Of a stretch of 64,000 nt of DNA, positions 23,401 through 37,333 are shown one piece after another. The notes beneath the pieces were generated by a model. The model was given only the letters and a program-made list of their open reading frames with translations, was not told the DNA's origin and ran no database searches. A program made the position numbers and the translations under genes. This stretch comes from Pempheris klunzingeri. Lineage: Eukaryota; Chordata; Actinopteri; Acropomatiformes; Pempheridae. The stretch is taken from positions 7,048,415 through 7,112,414 of the forward strand of contig NC_092032.1 in NCBI RefSeq assembly GCF_042242105.1. The letters run 5' to 3'. Position 1 is the stretch's first letter. Each line of letters opens with the position of its first letter.

Positions 23401-25078
23401 ACATGAGCAGCTATGGAAAGTTTAGACTTCCCTTTTTCTGGATAGTTTTTTTCGTGCCATGATGTTATTTTGACATCTGGATTGATTTTCTGTTTCTTTG
23501 GCATACCAGGGCTCCACGCTCACATTTATTTTTAAGGGCACCAGGGGCACACATGAAAGCGAAGGGGCACAGTTATAATTTTTCAGAAATAACACAAATG
23601 CTTCTTCCCTTTTTTTTAAAAAATTATTTAATATTAAGCATACAGTATTCATAAAATTCTGGGGCGTGACTAGGATATCACTCAAGAATTTTGAAGCATA
23701 AGTTACTGGGAACCTAACAAATGAAAGGGATGCAATGTACCTCAGGCATGCAAACAGCATCTCTTTTCAAACAGCATGGAGTTTTGTCAAAATGAATATT
23801 CACACATCCAGCTATCTCAGATATAGGTGTGTCAAAGTATCACTTCAGTTTTGAGAAAACAGATCTCACACTGTTGTTGCTCAGCATCATAATTTATTGA
23901 TCATAATAATGTTTCAGTCCCTCTGGACCTTTGTCAAGAGTATCTTAATCAGTTCTTACAGCAGTGATCTTAAAGAATAGTGCTCTGCCTGTTCTGTGTG
24001 CGCAGGTGTGGGGCAGTTATTCTCCTGTCGGAGTGTGTCTCAGTAACTGACTGTGGCATCCATCCACTACAGAGTCAAATCTGACAATCCAAACACCAAC
24101 AGGTCTTTACAGGCTTTTGAACTTAGGTTTGGGTCTTTATTCCAGGTGTTATAATTCAAGGAGTCAAGCATGTAGAAGCATCATACTTGTGTTGAAAACA
24201 TAGCATTAAGTTGGGGATTGAGGCTTTTAAACATCTTGAATACAGTTGAGGTCGTGCTGACGTGCAGGTTTTCATTCATGTCTCTCGTCCCAAAAGGGAT
24301 CTCGGATGTAATTCTAGCTGTAAAAGTTACAGATAGTCTGTCATGGCCCTCCCCGGCCAGACTGCCTCCTAGTTAACAATGTCTGAAGATGATATCTCTT
24401 ATGACTTCAGCACTGAGCCAAGACTTAGCTCGTTTATGACCAAATCCTTTCGGAAAAACATGTCCCCATCCTCCCACATCAAGAGGGGAACACTGATTGG
24501 TGTGCCAGTAAAAAAAAAAAAAAAAAAAGATAGATTAGACAAGTACTCAATTAAGCTGCTGATATTGTTCAACTACCAGAGGCAATATCACAAATCAGTG
24601 CGATGTAATGTCAGTCACAGTGGACTTTAAAACAATAGACAGTATCCCAGCAACACTGCTTGGCTGCAGTCCTCAGATCTAGAGTAAATTATTGGCCTTT
24701 GAGCACAATTTTCCAAAAATACAGGAAGAAACAATCTAGCTGAAACACAGTGCACTTAATTTTATTCTTCTTGGCTACTCAGAGCCAAGTTATCCCTGTA
24801 GCTTGTCTCATTAAATAGGCTTTTCCAAATAGCAGGGTTGTCTGGTGGTTATTGGCAGTCTAATGGTGTGTTTACTCTTTCCAAACGTGTGTCCTGTCAA
24901 CAATATCTGCAGAAACGTGTTCTCTCAGGAAAGAGTGGAGCATCACCCAAACACAGGAGTAGATTTCTGCACCAGTTCTGCACTGAGGCGCTTTGGTCAT
25001 GATGAGAAATGTTTATACGCTACATCGTCACTGTTCCTCCACCTTCTACCGAGTGTGCTTTTCTTAAAGCATGCCTCA

Positions 25079-25119
<41 letters not shown>

Positions 25120-28100
25120 ACACAGAGTGTAAGGATGTGTTGTATTGGCTGCGGCCGTGCAGCAGCTGTAGCTCTAACTACTGTGTCACTGTTTTCAAAA
25201 CGCAAAGCAGCAGATGTGAGCAGAGGAAGTGACAGAGGTGAGTGGAATGTTGGAGCTATCTTTTGAATTAAAAACACGCGCGCACACGCACACACCCACA
25301 CCAAACCCCTTGATAGCTGTGTCAACAGCTGCCGTCTATCCCTTTCTCTATCTCTTCCATGACACATACTGTGGGCACCTCATGGAAAACCTTGAACCCT
25401 TGTAGACGATTCGCACAAGAACCAAACACAGTAAATACCCTCCCTTCCTCCACACCTCTCTCTGTGGCTCTAATGTAAGCTGTAGACAGTGGAGCCATTG
25501 TCCCTGTCCGTCTAAGTTCCAGACCATATGTTTATTGGACTTTTTAGTAAGTCTCAACATGCCATTGTTGCAGCAGGTCTCTTATTGAATCTTTTGGCTC
25601 AATATGAGGAAAAGGAACCATTTCCCTTAGGACAGAAACATCATGTTCAGTGTGTGTCGCCATCTTTCCTTGATGTTTCTTTGCTGCCATGTCATGTTAA
25701 ATGCACACACACAGACGCTGGCATCATTTCTCTCGGCTGACTGAACCGTTCCTCTGTTCATTTCTATTTTTCAATACAGTTTTTGAACTAACTGGTGGTG
25801 TGGTGCTGTGTATGTTTAAATGAACTGGATTATATTCTTCCAAAGAGTTTTTAAAAATTTGCAAAGTATTTTATGTTTTTCCAGATGACAACCAGCTTTT
25901 GCCCATGGGACTCAAACACTGTATTGAAACACCAATAATATTGAATGTCAGAGGTGGCAGAACCCACTGGCCTCATTCTCAAAAAGAGGCCAATATCAGC
26001 AAACCCATTTGTCAGTCTGAAACATGCTCATTCACTCTTATGTGTATGTCCTCCGGTCTGTAAAGCACTGTGATTCCATGTATCCATAATAATCATGGAC
26101 TTGGGGGGTGTGATGATATATAAACTAGGTTTTTGTTCATTTTCAGGCAGAGCAGGAGTTGAGGATGACCCAGAGTGAGTTTGACCGTCAGGCAGAGATC
26201 ACCCGACTGCTGCTAGAGGGCGTCAGCAGCACCCACGTATGTCGCCAGGCTCAGCCCGGCTTCCACTCACAATCACCATTCAGTCATTAAACAAGTAGCA
26301 ACGAGGGATGTTTTTCTAATGGTTCTTGGCACCGGAAAAAGAATCTGGATCCTAGACTTCACCTAATGCAGTTCAAAATCAGATTTATTATTTTGCCACA
26401 TTGAACTATTCCTTCCAGCCTGAAACCAGTTTTGTTGTGTAAAATGGGCTGAGCTACCATTTAAGATAACAAAAGGTTGATTAGCGAAACATGTCTGTGT
26501 GGTTTGGCATCTTTTGGATTCTCATTTTGGAAAGCTTGAGTCAAACATGAAACCCATATAAAACCAGTGACACTTTGAGTGTGGCTCTCTCACTCCTCTC
26601 ATTATGCACTGCTAGGCACACCACCTACGCTGCTTGAATGACTTTGTGGAGGCCCAGACGACGTACTACGCACAGTGTTACCAGTACATGGTGGATCTCC
26701 AAAAGCAGCTGGGCAGGTGAAATACCACCCTGAGGTCACCTTCCATTCTCTCTGTCACCAACATCTCCTTTGGGTCCTAACTCTGGCATCACATTGCATG
26801 AGCTGGCATTGTTCCAGCAGATAACAGAATAGATTAATATGCTCTCACTGCAGGGAGCAGAAAGTCATCACAATCCTCGCTGTTATTTCCTGTTTCCTTT
26901 TAAAATACAAAAATAACTCTCCTGTCTTTAGAAATCCTTCCTGTAAACAAAAGTATGTCATCTGTTCTCGCCATCAGTCAGTGTGATAAAAGCAAAGCAG
27001 TTCAAGTTCATGTAGGTTTCATAGTTTTCAGCTTTCCGTAGAAAGAGGAAAGTGACTAAATGTGGCTTCAGTGTACTCAGGGATGAGGTCACAGAGAAGT
27101 CAACTTTAGCTGATATTTAAAGAGACAGAGAACACAGAATTGGACTGGTAAATACTGACTGCATCATTGTACTGAAGAACATTTAAGCACTCATCTCTGC
27201 TCCGGCGCTCACTGATCTCCCGTCTTCCCGCCAGTTTCCCCTCATCATTCTCCAACAACAACCAATCGTCTGTGTCAGGCGGGGCGAGCATCTCGGTGCC
27301 CACCATCCCAGTGTCCGCCTCCCTGCCCAGCGTGTCTGCGGGCCACGGCAGCTCCACGGCATCGGGCGGCTTCAGTGAATTGCGTAGCTCCAACAGCAGC
27401 CGCAAAGCCCGGGTGCTTTACGACTACGACGCTGCCAGCAGCAGCGAGCTTTCCCTGCTGGCTGATGAGGTGAGTGTGGAACAATTGTCTGTCTATCATA
27501 GCATCATTGTGGGGAACAACTAGAGGAGAAAAATTGAGGAAAGTTTAAGGAGGATTCCACTACTCGTTTATTTCTTTATTGCAGTTATTTTTTAATTAAC
27601 CTTTTAACCATCAAAATCAGGAAGCCTAGTCTAAAATTAACATGTTTGTGCTAACCGCATCATGGCCTGAAGCTCCAATGGAGCAGTTTCTGCTCAGCAG
27701 CCTCTGTTCAGTGACACATAAGCCACTCCCTTTCCTGGAAAACCACTGAACTGTCCATTACAAGCCTGTGGCTGACTAACAATGAACCAGCATTACCTCA
27801 CCGCTCTAATACTCACATTCACAAAAGTTTTCCAGTCAGCCCTTGCATTTCATGGGCCAGCTGTGTGGCCTGAACTGCCACTGATAATAACAGGATTTAT
27901 AACCAAGCATTTCATAAACGTGCTGTCTTTGATGAGCGGAAAACGGTCTGCAAAGCTGAAGAATGCTGCTAGAAGGACTGACGTGTAAAGTTTTGCTATG
28001 TCGGTAATGTAGCCATAGCCTGATTATAAGCAGCTATCACTGTGACATCACCTGTTAGTTTGTGGACTGCCGATTTGAAGCCTTTCAGCATTGTCAAAGT

Positions 28101-28127
28101 CATCATCTTGATTGTGGAGCCAAAAGC

Positions 28128-28159
<32 letters not shown>

Positions 28160-28668
28160 CCCTTGCCTTTGGTTGGTTAGGATAAAGCATGACCTAAATC
28201 TGATTGGTTAGTCACAAGGTTGTTCCGCCCTAAAACATAGCCTGCTTTAATTCACAAAATGGTCATCAGGCTGTGTTGAAAAAGACTTGAAACAATTGAG
28301 ACTATAAACTCATTAGGGAAATGTTTACTGAGGTAATAAATCAAGTAAGTGTCATTGACTTCCATACAATCAGATTTCTTTCTCCTGCCAGCGGAGTCAC
28401 ACTACTCTGGCCATCAGAAAGAATACAGGTTTTAGGCTTCACTTGTTCAGACTCAGAAGCTACATCCAATGTCAGCTTGGCAATGATAATGGATGATACA
28501 TTGTACCCCCGTAAACAGAAATTAAGGCTTAACATAACAAAGACCGTATCCATCCTCCAGGTGATCACAGTCAGCAGCGTCCCAGGCATGGATTCAGACT
28601 GGCTGATGGGTGAGCGAGGCAACCAGAAGGGCAAAGTGCCAATCACTTACCTGGAGCTGCTCAACTGA
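20457..28668 (+). CDS. sh3glb1: Endophilin B1 (SH3 domain GRB2-like, Bif-1)
   Basis: There are nine exons: 20457-20519, 20936-21077, 21808-21936, 22292-22425, 23044-23136, 26147-26236, 26616-26716, 27235-27469, 28561-28668. The phases close to 364 aa (human SH3GLB1 is 365). It is a membrane-bending protein of autophagy, endosome and mitochondrial outer-membrane dynamics, and a Bax and UVRAG partner in mammals. The N-BAR domain spans residues 1 to about 250 (MDFNVKRLAADAGTFLSRAV, ELDAHLENLL, QTEVLLQPNP, LTPFRNFLEGDFKT, SEFDRQAEITRLLLEG). A Ser/Gly/Asn-rich linker follows, and the SH3 domain is about 308-364 (KARVLYDYDA, MDSDWLMGERG, GKVPITYLELLN). The absence of the SH3GLB2 insertion and the LKKA/EQELR junction point to B1, not B2. 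Intron 5 is 3 kb, where mammals place alternative brain exons; I saw none. The start ATG has a good context (GCCATGG). Confidence 0.96.
25079..25114 (+). repeat. (CA)n microsatellite in sh3glb1 intron 5
   Basis: About 17 CA units. A second looser CA/CG-rich run lies at about 25274-25303. Confidence 0.95.
28130..28159 (+). repeat. poly-T tract in sh3glb1 intron 8
   Basis: About 30 consecutive T bases. No SINE body was recognised next to it. Confidence 0.9.
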
Positions 28669-29850
28669 GGCCCAGCGCCCCCAGTCCTCTGTAACCAGCT
28701 GTGATCTCATATTTATATTGTGTTGCAGGGACTTTCTCCTCCATTCAGTCAGTTTAGAGTGAGTGTTATTCCTATAAGAACGGAGTCTCAGTTTCAGCGC
28801 ACTCGAGCTGGAATGAACACATTTGAGTGGAGAGGAGATGGACCCCATTCCCTGATGTGTTTGTATGCAATTGCAGTACTTTTCTTAAAACCTGCTTCCA
28901 TGCCTTTGTGTTTGATGCCATGCAATCTGCAATATGTGCCACAATATCTCCCAAACTGTAACTTTGAGAAAAAAAAAAAAAAAAAAAATGTTTACAGCAT
29001 ATATCTCAGATGGTGACCTAAATGCTTTTGATGTTAGGACGTTTTCTCCTCCCTTATGGCTAATTGAAGTTATTCCAAGTAGTGATACAGTAGACGCCTC
29101 TTTTTTTAATTGCAAAAATGCACTTCATTTTGAAGTGGCGAGTGATGCAGATTATTTTTAAGTCTTATTTTATAACTGATAATCTTACAGTGCAGTGGCT
29201 GTACTGGTTATCCTCTATGAATCTTTTTTTTATTTTTAACGGTATCATATGTATTGTGCGTCAGGTTATTTGGCACAGAGCCTTACCGGACAGTGAGTAA
29301 AACGCATTGTTCCAGTACAATTGTGAGCGAGGCGGATTTAGACACGTTGTGACCTGCTGATGGCCAAGCAGTTCTCACACATCATTAAGTGCCTCTTGCA
29401 GTCAACCGCCTTTCTAAACACCAGTTGCCTTTTTTGCAGCTACACCAGCAGTATTGAGGCTGTCAATTCAGTCTTTCCTCTAATATTTCTATTTAAGTTA
29501 TTGAATTGGAAACCAGCAGAGGTTCATCAACCAGAGCATAGCTGGGATCTCTGATGAAATTATTCCTTTGTGTATTCTTCATAAATACATAATTTGTGAT
29601 ATGTTTATGGTCTGGTGTTGGTTGATTCGGTGCTTACTCTGAACAAAAGCAACGTTTTGCTTTTAACATGACCTGCATGTTTCATCAGTTTCCCCAAAAC
29701 ATGAATTTCAACTGAACTTTTCAACACAGATAAAAGTCTTGTTACGTTCTGGGAGATTAAAGTATATTATTACATGGCTGCTTTTTGTTTTGTGTGTAAC
29801 TGATAATAAGATGGCATACAATTGTTAAATAAATATACAACATGATGCAA
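28669..29850 (+). other. sh3glb1: sh3glb1 3' UTR with poly(A) signal
   Basis: AT-rich sequence after the TGA stop, with an A tract at about 28970-28987 and an AATAAA at 29828-29833. The extent is inferred from that signal; earlier ends are possible. Confidence 0.5.
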
Positions 29851-32800
29851 AGAAATGAGGAAATATTTCTTGTCTGTTTTGAGGTTGCCTTTTAATTACG
29901 GTGGTGCACATTTTCAGTGGTCACACAGCAGAATGCGGTTTTCACGGCTGGCTTCACTGTGTTCTTTTCATGATTCCTGTTGTAGCCACTAGAGGGCAGA
30001 ACAGGCAACATGATCAGTCTGTTGGTGGAGCGTGAAACCGAACTGGCTCCTCTGAGGGTACATACAACTGCACAAATGACCATCCAGTCTCTCTAAATCA
30101 GCTGAATCATGTGAGACTGGGACACGCCAAATTTAATGATGTCTGTAAAGCAGGGACACCTTTGAAAGCTTCCATTTTTAGACCCAGTGGAGAGATTTTT
30201 CTTTTTTATTACTAATTGAAAAATGTGAAATGCACAGCAGACAAAGGACAAAACTGAAACACACAAATAGTGTACAATCAAAAACCAACAGAAAAGAACT
30301 GGCTTGTTAAACCTTAAATGTTTTGCAGGTCTACAAAAAAATTTCTGATCCAGATGACCTTTCTAAGCCCCGGCTTTCAGGCCCAATGTCTCTCACTGGA
30401 TTGTGCTCTGCTGCCTATGTTGGTTTTTTTTAACCTAAGAACATCCTTATTTTAAACCAACTCTTAATATGGACACAAAGAGAATTTCATGAGCACAGGC
30501 AAAGAGTACATCCCCTCTACCCTGGGGTTGTTCTGGGCTCTCCCCAGTGGTTTTCACAGCTCCCACTGCTACAGTGCTTCCAGCTGTGAACCAGAAACAT
30601 ACAAATCCCTGGAAAATGACTCGTAATACTGACCCACTTTGATAGAACTTCTTCACGTGAAGATTATTTAAGGGGTAGGCATCCTATTTTTATACAGTAA
30701 CTTTGGCCTTGCTTGACCTTATGATCATGAGGGCACCTCTCCACAAAATGAGCCCATAAAACCTGCAGTGAATTGTTGTTTGTGTCCCCCACAATGTGAC
30801 GTTAGTCTTGAGGCAGCCACACAATTAGCAGCTGATATGAAGCACTTCCTGGCCAAACAATAAGTCCAGTGCAAAGCGCCCAAGCAGGAAGGGTTAAGAG
30901 GAAGTGGGGTTTTGCAAACCGCCTGCTGACTGCCTAAGATGCTGCCTGTAGATCAGCTTACACGGGACAAAAATTACATTTTCCAACACGCATCCGTCAA
31001 CGACTAACCTTTGGCCATTTAGCAACATAGGTTTTATGGGTGTAAAAGAGTGTATGTGTGTTAGTTTTTGACACAAATGGACACCAGACTGACGACGCTG
31101 ATCCTCATAAAGCTGTGAACATATGATTTCAGTTGTACAGTATTCTGCGTTCTGAAACCTGACACTCTCTCACATCTTTAACTAAAAATACTTACCCAGT
31201 TAGAAAACGCAAGCCTTAACCATCTCACACATCAGATGAGCCATTGTATGCCTGAGGAAAAACACTTCCTCTTTCATCAGTCCTTATGTTCTTTCATATG
31301 TTGCACAGAAAACAGTAAATATTTGTCGACATCTGCTATTTCGGGCTTCCTTAAAGTTCGCTTGACGTGCGAGGAGTTGCAAATATGGACCAAATGTCAG
31401 CTTTCTCGAACAAGGTCTTTCTTGTCACCACTACAGAGGATCCCGATGCCGAATAATACATGACACACTAGGCACTCCCACTTAGTGTTCGACAGCTACC
31501 AAGAAAGTGACAATTCTGGCCAAATGAGTTTGTTGGGGTGCGAAAGAAGACGGGTTATGTTTTTGTAGCCATGCTAGCAGCCAGGCTCTGTGAGATAGCA
31601 AAGCCAGTTGGTGCTCAACTCACCATCGTGCAGTCGTACAGAGCTGAGAATGGCTGCTGATCAATCATGCATTAATACCTCACCTCTTTCTCCGCAAACC
31701 AACTCACCCAAGATGCTCCACAGAATTGTAATAATATCATACAGTTCATAATCGACACCACAATTAGTCATCTTGGCACTTGTTCAGTGCAATCAGGGAC
31801 ATATTACCATTCACATAGCGCACGTGACCCACTTCTGGTATCATGTATGCAGATATGCAATATCCTGACTGTATATATAACTTAGATACCACAGTACGCA
31901 CCTGCTGACAGAATACAACTCAAATGAATCTCATTTGACCACTTCAAGTCAAATTTCACTTCTCCATTCTCATTTGCATTTATCTGTGAGAAGCTGTGAC
32001 CGCCACTTGAAAGGGAAAAACGCACTGGCACTGGCTCAGCTTGTTAAAGTAGTAATGTGGTGTATATTTGGGAGCTCACTTTGAGTGCGGAGCCCATAAC
32101 CACAGCTGGACTGTTTAGCAAAAACGAATCAGCTGCATGGATGTGTGTGCTGTGTTATGTGTGCACGACAAACTTGACTGGGCGCTGCAATGATTTGTAT
32201 GGCACGTATGTGGTCTCTTTGTTTCTCTCACCTCGCATGTCAAATCACAAAGTTTAGCTGCCGTGCTGTGCGAACGTCTTCTAACCTATATCATACTGAC
32301 TTGTCTTCTAACTTCTGACCTAATGTAGCTGAGTAGTCAGATCAAATTCCTCTTGGTCAACAATATGTGACCAGTTGCGAAGTGCCTTCCGCAAATGATG
32401 ATTTCTTGCACACAAGTCTTTCCTAATCCCTTCCCAATAATCAGACTCTTAAGCCAATTGTGTCAGAGCAGCAGCGGCTCTTTATCGCTCCAGGTCCACG
32501 TCATGCTTCCATTTTTCACACTTTTGATTTCTAACTTCATCATGGTTAAACATATTCAAACCAGAAACCTTCAAGTCACAGGCATATTTCTGTAGTTTTA
32601 ATCAACTGCTTTCCTGAGTTTCTTTGTTTCACTTTTTTGAACCAATTTGCATGCTCAGAAATAACTAACTAACTTTACTGTAGCTGGCTGACTGGGAACT
32701 TAATGTTGTAGAAGATATGTAAAAATGATTGGGTTTAGAGGCTTTGGCAAGGCCTCACTCCGATTTCTCTTTTTATGTTTCAACCACCATGACCTTGAGC

Positions 32801-33452
32801 ATCACCACAGTGGTATTTTGGTTACTTTCTGGTTAGGCCTCTGCACAGCTACACACAGATCTACCAGTCTTTGCACTCCTGAGCAACTATACACATACAC
32901 ACAAAGGAGGAGAAAAGCATTACCTTTATCTTTGGTGCAGCACAATGCTGGTGCTGCCCCTTGTGTGACGACGTAGTGTTAATGATGATGCATATTTGTG
33001 TAAATTTAATGGCCACTGCTTTTCTGCACATTAGAGTATATTAGCTAGCATGAATGTATGGGTCCAAAGCAACTCCTCATGAGTACAAACACACTGGAAT
33101 TTCATGTCAACGTTGCATCTGTGTGTCAGCAATGGGAAGGAAACCTCAAACCCCTCCTCTCTCACATACAGAACTGGGCAGTTGCTGCACATCTTAGCAA
33201 AACAGGAAATTTCATGTTTCCTCTGCTGCTTATAGCAACAGCTTGCATCACACAACTTCTGCATATGTTCACACACCCCCCCTCCCCCCCCTCCCACACA
33301 CACACAGCATGTCCCACCAAGTCCCACAAGAACGCAGCCACATTTTTACATCAGGTTATCAGGAGTGGGGTCTGGTTTTGAACCGCACTTCAACAGCAAT
33401 GTGAAAAAATTCTTTAGAATTGTTCCTTCATCAATTAAGACAATGAATTGAA
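29851..33452. other. intergenic, sh3glb1 to nrros
   Basis: No exon was recognised in 3.6 kb. A CTCF-like motif sits near the left end. A C-rich run (about 33275-33296) followed by a short CA repeat lies near 33297-33306. Confidence 0.6.
29986..29999 (+). promoter_or_regulatory. CTCF-like motif
   Basis: CCACTAGAGGGCAG matches the CTCF core consensus very well. It lies just past the sh3glb1 3' end. Such motifs also ride on SINEs, so binding is not certain. Confidence 0.5.
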
Positions 33453-33528
33453 TTTATTTCCAACATACATTCATTTTAATTTCTCAATAATATGTACAAA
33501 ATATGTTTTATTAAGGGTTTATAAAGTA
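33453..33528 (-). other. nrros: nrros 3' UTR end, two poly(A) signals
   Basis: On the minus strand AATAAA occurs at 33507-33512, only 16 bases past the stop codon, and again at 33453-33458. The 3' UTR is thus very short if either is used. Confidence 0.5.
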
Positions 33529-36500
33529 TCAGTAAGATGTAGGCTTCAAACACTTCTTTTTGATAGATTGTTGTAGCATTTTGGGCTTGAGGAGAACAAT
33601 AATCAAAATGCCCACAAAAGAAATACAGGCAGGTACAATAAGTAGAACATACCAAAATATAGATTCCCCGCCTTCCTCCCAACACAAAAATGAGTGGAAG
33701 TGTTCCACTCTGCATGTCGTTTGGAAGAGATCCTCACATATGATGTCTGACTGTTTGACCATATTGATTGTCTTTGTTGTTTCAAATGTCCTGAACCATT
33801 CAGTTTGGCAGCAGTTGAACGGATTTCCTGTGAGGAAAACTGTGCGCAGTTTCGGGGCTAATGCATTAGCCTGACCTACGGGAATAGTCGACAGTCTGTT
33901 GTCCCTCAAATCTAGCACTTTCAGGTCAAGACTTAGAAGTGAAGGGGGGAGATGGGCAAGAGAGTTCCTTGAAATGTTTAAAGACCTCAGATTTTGGAAA
34001 TGGGAGAAGTCAAAGTCTTGTATGTGAGTGTGTCCTAAACCTAAATGCTGTAACGTTCTGCTAAGACTTTGAATTGATTCTCGTACAATGAGGCCAGGGT
34101 TGTCGGAGAGTTCCAAGTGTGTTAGAGACAACCCAGAAAACGCAGACGACGGAATTCTTTCAAGGTTGCATCCCTTAAGGTAAAGCTGCCTTAAGGATGT
34201 AACGTTCTTCCAATCAACACAAGATGAGACTGTGTCTGTGCTGGTCTCCACTTCCTCAGGAAGGCAAATGTCAATGTTGTTATAACTGAGGTCTGCTGAC
34301 CTGAGGCTTGCCAATGAGGAAAACAATCCAGAGGGCAACCACTCGAGATCATTCAGGCTCAGGTTGAGGTATGTCAGATTGCCAAGGGTGGAAAGTGCAC
34401 CTTCATCTGCCACAATCTGTTTCAACCTGTTGTTGCTTAAGTCCAATTCATACAAGCTGCCAGAGAACTGTTCTAACGTTAGATTTAAGGTTTCCAGACA
34501 GTTTGTGCACATCTGAAGTCTGGACAGGGCAGGCATTTTCTGGATGAATCCCTGAGGGAAGTACTCCACCTGGTTTCTTCTTAGATCCAAAATCTCTATA
34601 GAGGAGATGTCACCGTGAAGGCTCTCGTCCCACAGCTTAGCCGTCACATTGCCCGCGTACTTCTTCATATTGTAGAAGTCAACAGTTGCAGTCAAGTTCT
34701 GTGATGTGGCGTTGTCTGCCAAGTGTGTGTAAAACCTAACATTGTTGTGGGATAGGTAAAGATTCTGCAAGTGGCTCTGGTTGGGCAAGAAAGGAAAGAA
34801 GAGCAGTTTATTATTTGATAGATCGAGTGTCTCCAGCTGGAAAGTGTCATTAAGGTCTTGTCTGGAGATGAACCACTCGATGAAGTTGTGGCTGGCGTTG
34901 AGGACCGTCAGCTGGGTCATGTGGAAGTCCGTCAGGCACGGCAGGTAGTTGAAGGCCAAGTTGAGCCGCTGGAGTTTGGGATTGCTGTCAAAGGCGGCAT
35001 CAATCTCGAAAATGATGTTCCTCTGCAGGTCGAGTTCTTTGAGTTGGTGAAGATCCTTGAACGAGGTTTCATCCAATCTCTGCAAGAGGTTTCCGGAAAG
35101 ATTGAGATACTCAAGGGATGTATGATTTTGGAGAAGAATGGCAACCATTTCGTCATCAAGCTTGTTCTCAGAGAGATCCAGAGCTCTGAGCCTGGGTATC
35201 ATCTTTAATGCATGGCTGGTTTCTTGGTAGCCAATATGAATATTGTTATTTGCTAAATTGAGGCTGTGTAACGACTTCAAGTCTTTAAAAGTGTTTGATT
35301 GTAATTTTGCCAAACTGTTACATGCTAAACTCAGGGTGTTTAACGAGGGGTAGCGTAGGAGAGAGTTGTCCTGTAGTGTTTGAATGTAATTGTAGTTGAG
35401 CTGAAGCTCCTCTATGTTGTATGGCAGTCCAGCAGGCACAAAGGTGAGCTTGGCATTGTTGCAGAGGGCTGATCTTTGTATCTGCAGAAAAAAAACAGAG
35501 AAATGTTTGGGCTTATTTTTTGCACTTTTATCCTTCAAAAAGCATGTTGATCTTGTCTGCTAATTATTTTTCTAGGTACAGGGGGAAAAAAACACAAGCC
35601 TGAATTTACTCCTTTGTGGGTTTATTTCAGTCAGCTTCCTTTTTTATTTATTTTTTATATCACTACTTCAGAATTTTTATATATTAACACGTTAACATTA
35701 GTTTTTTAGCTCTAGGGATGGCAATGATGTTCTTTCAGTCAGTTAGTCCACACTTTGGTCCAGAGTGAAATGGGAGCATACAGTATCTATGTTCCCAGGA
35801 TTCTATGGGTCCTTTGAACACCAGATCAATATCATTACCCTAACCCTGATTCTAGGATGTAGACTATGTGACAAGCAATAATAGGAAAGCTTTTGGAAAG
35901 TCAGATCAGAAAATGTTCAGTGTAGCTGGTCTAATTGTCTACCAAGATAGAAAATTGCATATTTAGGTGATTCAAACATAGATTGGTATACACCTATACA
36001 CCTTTATATGCTCTGATTTCCACAAGGTGTCCAGCAACGAAGAAGCATAAGCTACTTGGAGACAAAAACAAATTGAAGTGTAAAGAGGACACGTAGAAGA
36101 AGAATCATTTTTAATCAATAATCACATTGTTCTTTTAAACGACCAGGAAGCCAGACATAAAGTCTGCCATGTGTGTTATATTAAAGGAATGCAGACCTGA
36201 AGAACATAAGACCATTTTAGCATAGATTAGATGCCGTTAAATAACAGTAATAATCAGGTTCCTGGCAGATGGACTGAAATGACTCCTGATACATTTCCTG
36301 TAGCACAAACACGAGGTCAAAATTTCAGCTTGCCTTTTCATCAGCTTCAGTTGTGCTTTTCTTTAGTGCAAATGTTAGTATGCCAATAGGCTATGCTAAG
36401 ATGGTGAACCTGGTGAATATTATCTGTTGTCACTAGTGAGCATTTCAGCATGTTAATGTTAGCATTTAGCCTAAGGCACAGCTGTATTAAAGCTAGCGCG

Positions 36501-37333
36501 GCTGTAGGCTTAGGCTTGCTGCCCTCGTGATGACTGGCTGTGCACACATTTTCATCATTTACTAATTCATCATGACATAGAATTAGTTTTGCATGAGCAC
36601 TGCTCTTTAATTCACAGGGTCATATAAAAACATTCAATCATTCTAAAAAATATTAAACACTCCCTTTAGCCACATTAAAGGGATACTAGCAGACTGATAC
36701 AGTGATAAAAAAAAAGCCAATTTTCAACTGGCTTATGTTGAAATACATTGTGCATACTATATGCAAATGGACAATAAAAAGTGGATCATTTTGCTGTGAC
36801 TGACAAATAATTCTAACATTTCACACAGTGGAATATCAACTTTGACAGTAAACTTAATAAATGAATCACTTCCCGTTTTGCCTCCCAGATGAGGCAAAGT
36901 GGGAAATATCAGAGCACACAAAATGTCCCCACTAAATAAGTAATTTCCTGTAGGATGTTCACAGGAACATCTTTAGTCTGACCTTCCATATCATGCTTAC
37001 AGAACATCTGTGACACACTGAATGCTGCATTAGAGTATGATAGAGTACTAAGATGTATTGAAATTATTGAAATTGTACATCTGGCTTTGTCTACCAGCCA
37101 GCATTTCCTTCCTAAAACTAAATTAACACACCAAACCAAGCAGAACCCAAAAAACCCACATAAATGGCTCCACCTATGATCCTTGGTTCAAAGTGAAGGT
37201 GTGCTTTTAAAAGGTAGAGCTGAGTTCTTACCAGCTGGCATTGGCTGTGTTGTGGATGACTTAAGCCTGGGGTCAGGATCCTCCACATCAGCAACAAGCA
37301 AAGCAGGATGGGAGTGAGCCCGTGGACTGGCAT
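33529..37333 (-). CDS. nrros: Negative regulator of reactive oxygen species (LRRC33)
   Basis: There are two coding exons on the minus strand: 37232-37333 (34 codons: start and signal peptide, MPVHGLTPILLCLLLMW) and 33529-35481 (650 codons plus stop), joined in phase 0 for 684 aa (human NRROS 692). It is a type I membrane protein made of about 20 leucine-rich repeats. In mammals it tethers latent TGF-beta1 on microglia and macrophages and acts on NADPH oxidase in the ER. Landmarks are LKELDLQRNIIFEID, RLNLAFNYLPCL, FQLETLDLSNNKLLFFPFLP and the Cys-rich LRR cap (GNPFNCCQTEW). One membrane segment (about 641-665) precedes a 19-residue tail ending KKKCLKPTSY, close to the mammalian end. There is no TIR domain, which excludes a Toll-like receptor. 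Two Leu/Asn-rich halves flank a less regular middle, as in GARP and LRRC33, and the residue match favours LRRC33. Confidence 0.94.
35700..36545 (-). repeat. degenerate teleost interspersed repeat in nrros intron
   Basis: Read on the minus strand it shows diverged landmarks of the family seen at 9360-10012: 'gctaaatgctaacattaac' near 36450 and 'ttggtccagagtgaaa' with 'gccatccctagagct' (plus-strand 35711-35771). The middle is poorly preserved, so it could be two fragments. Confidence 0.4.

Noticed and set aside
23507-23770. CAGGGCTCCACG start resembling an hAT terminus
   Set aside because: No matching inverted end or target duplication was found nearby.
24379-24630. Open frame in sh3glb1 intron 5 as an alternative exon
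   Set aside because: It runs through a poly-A tract and has no similarity to the known alternative SH3GLB1 inserts.
33529-35538. Toll-like receptor
   Set aside because: Leucine-rich repeats are present, but the tail after the membrane segment is 19 residues without a TIR domain and matches NRROS.
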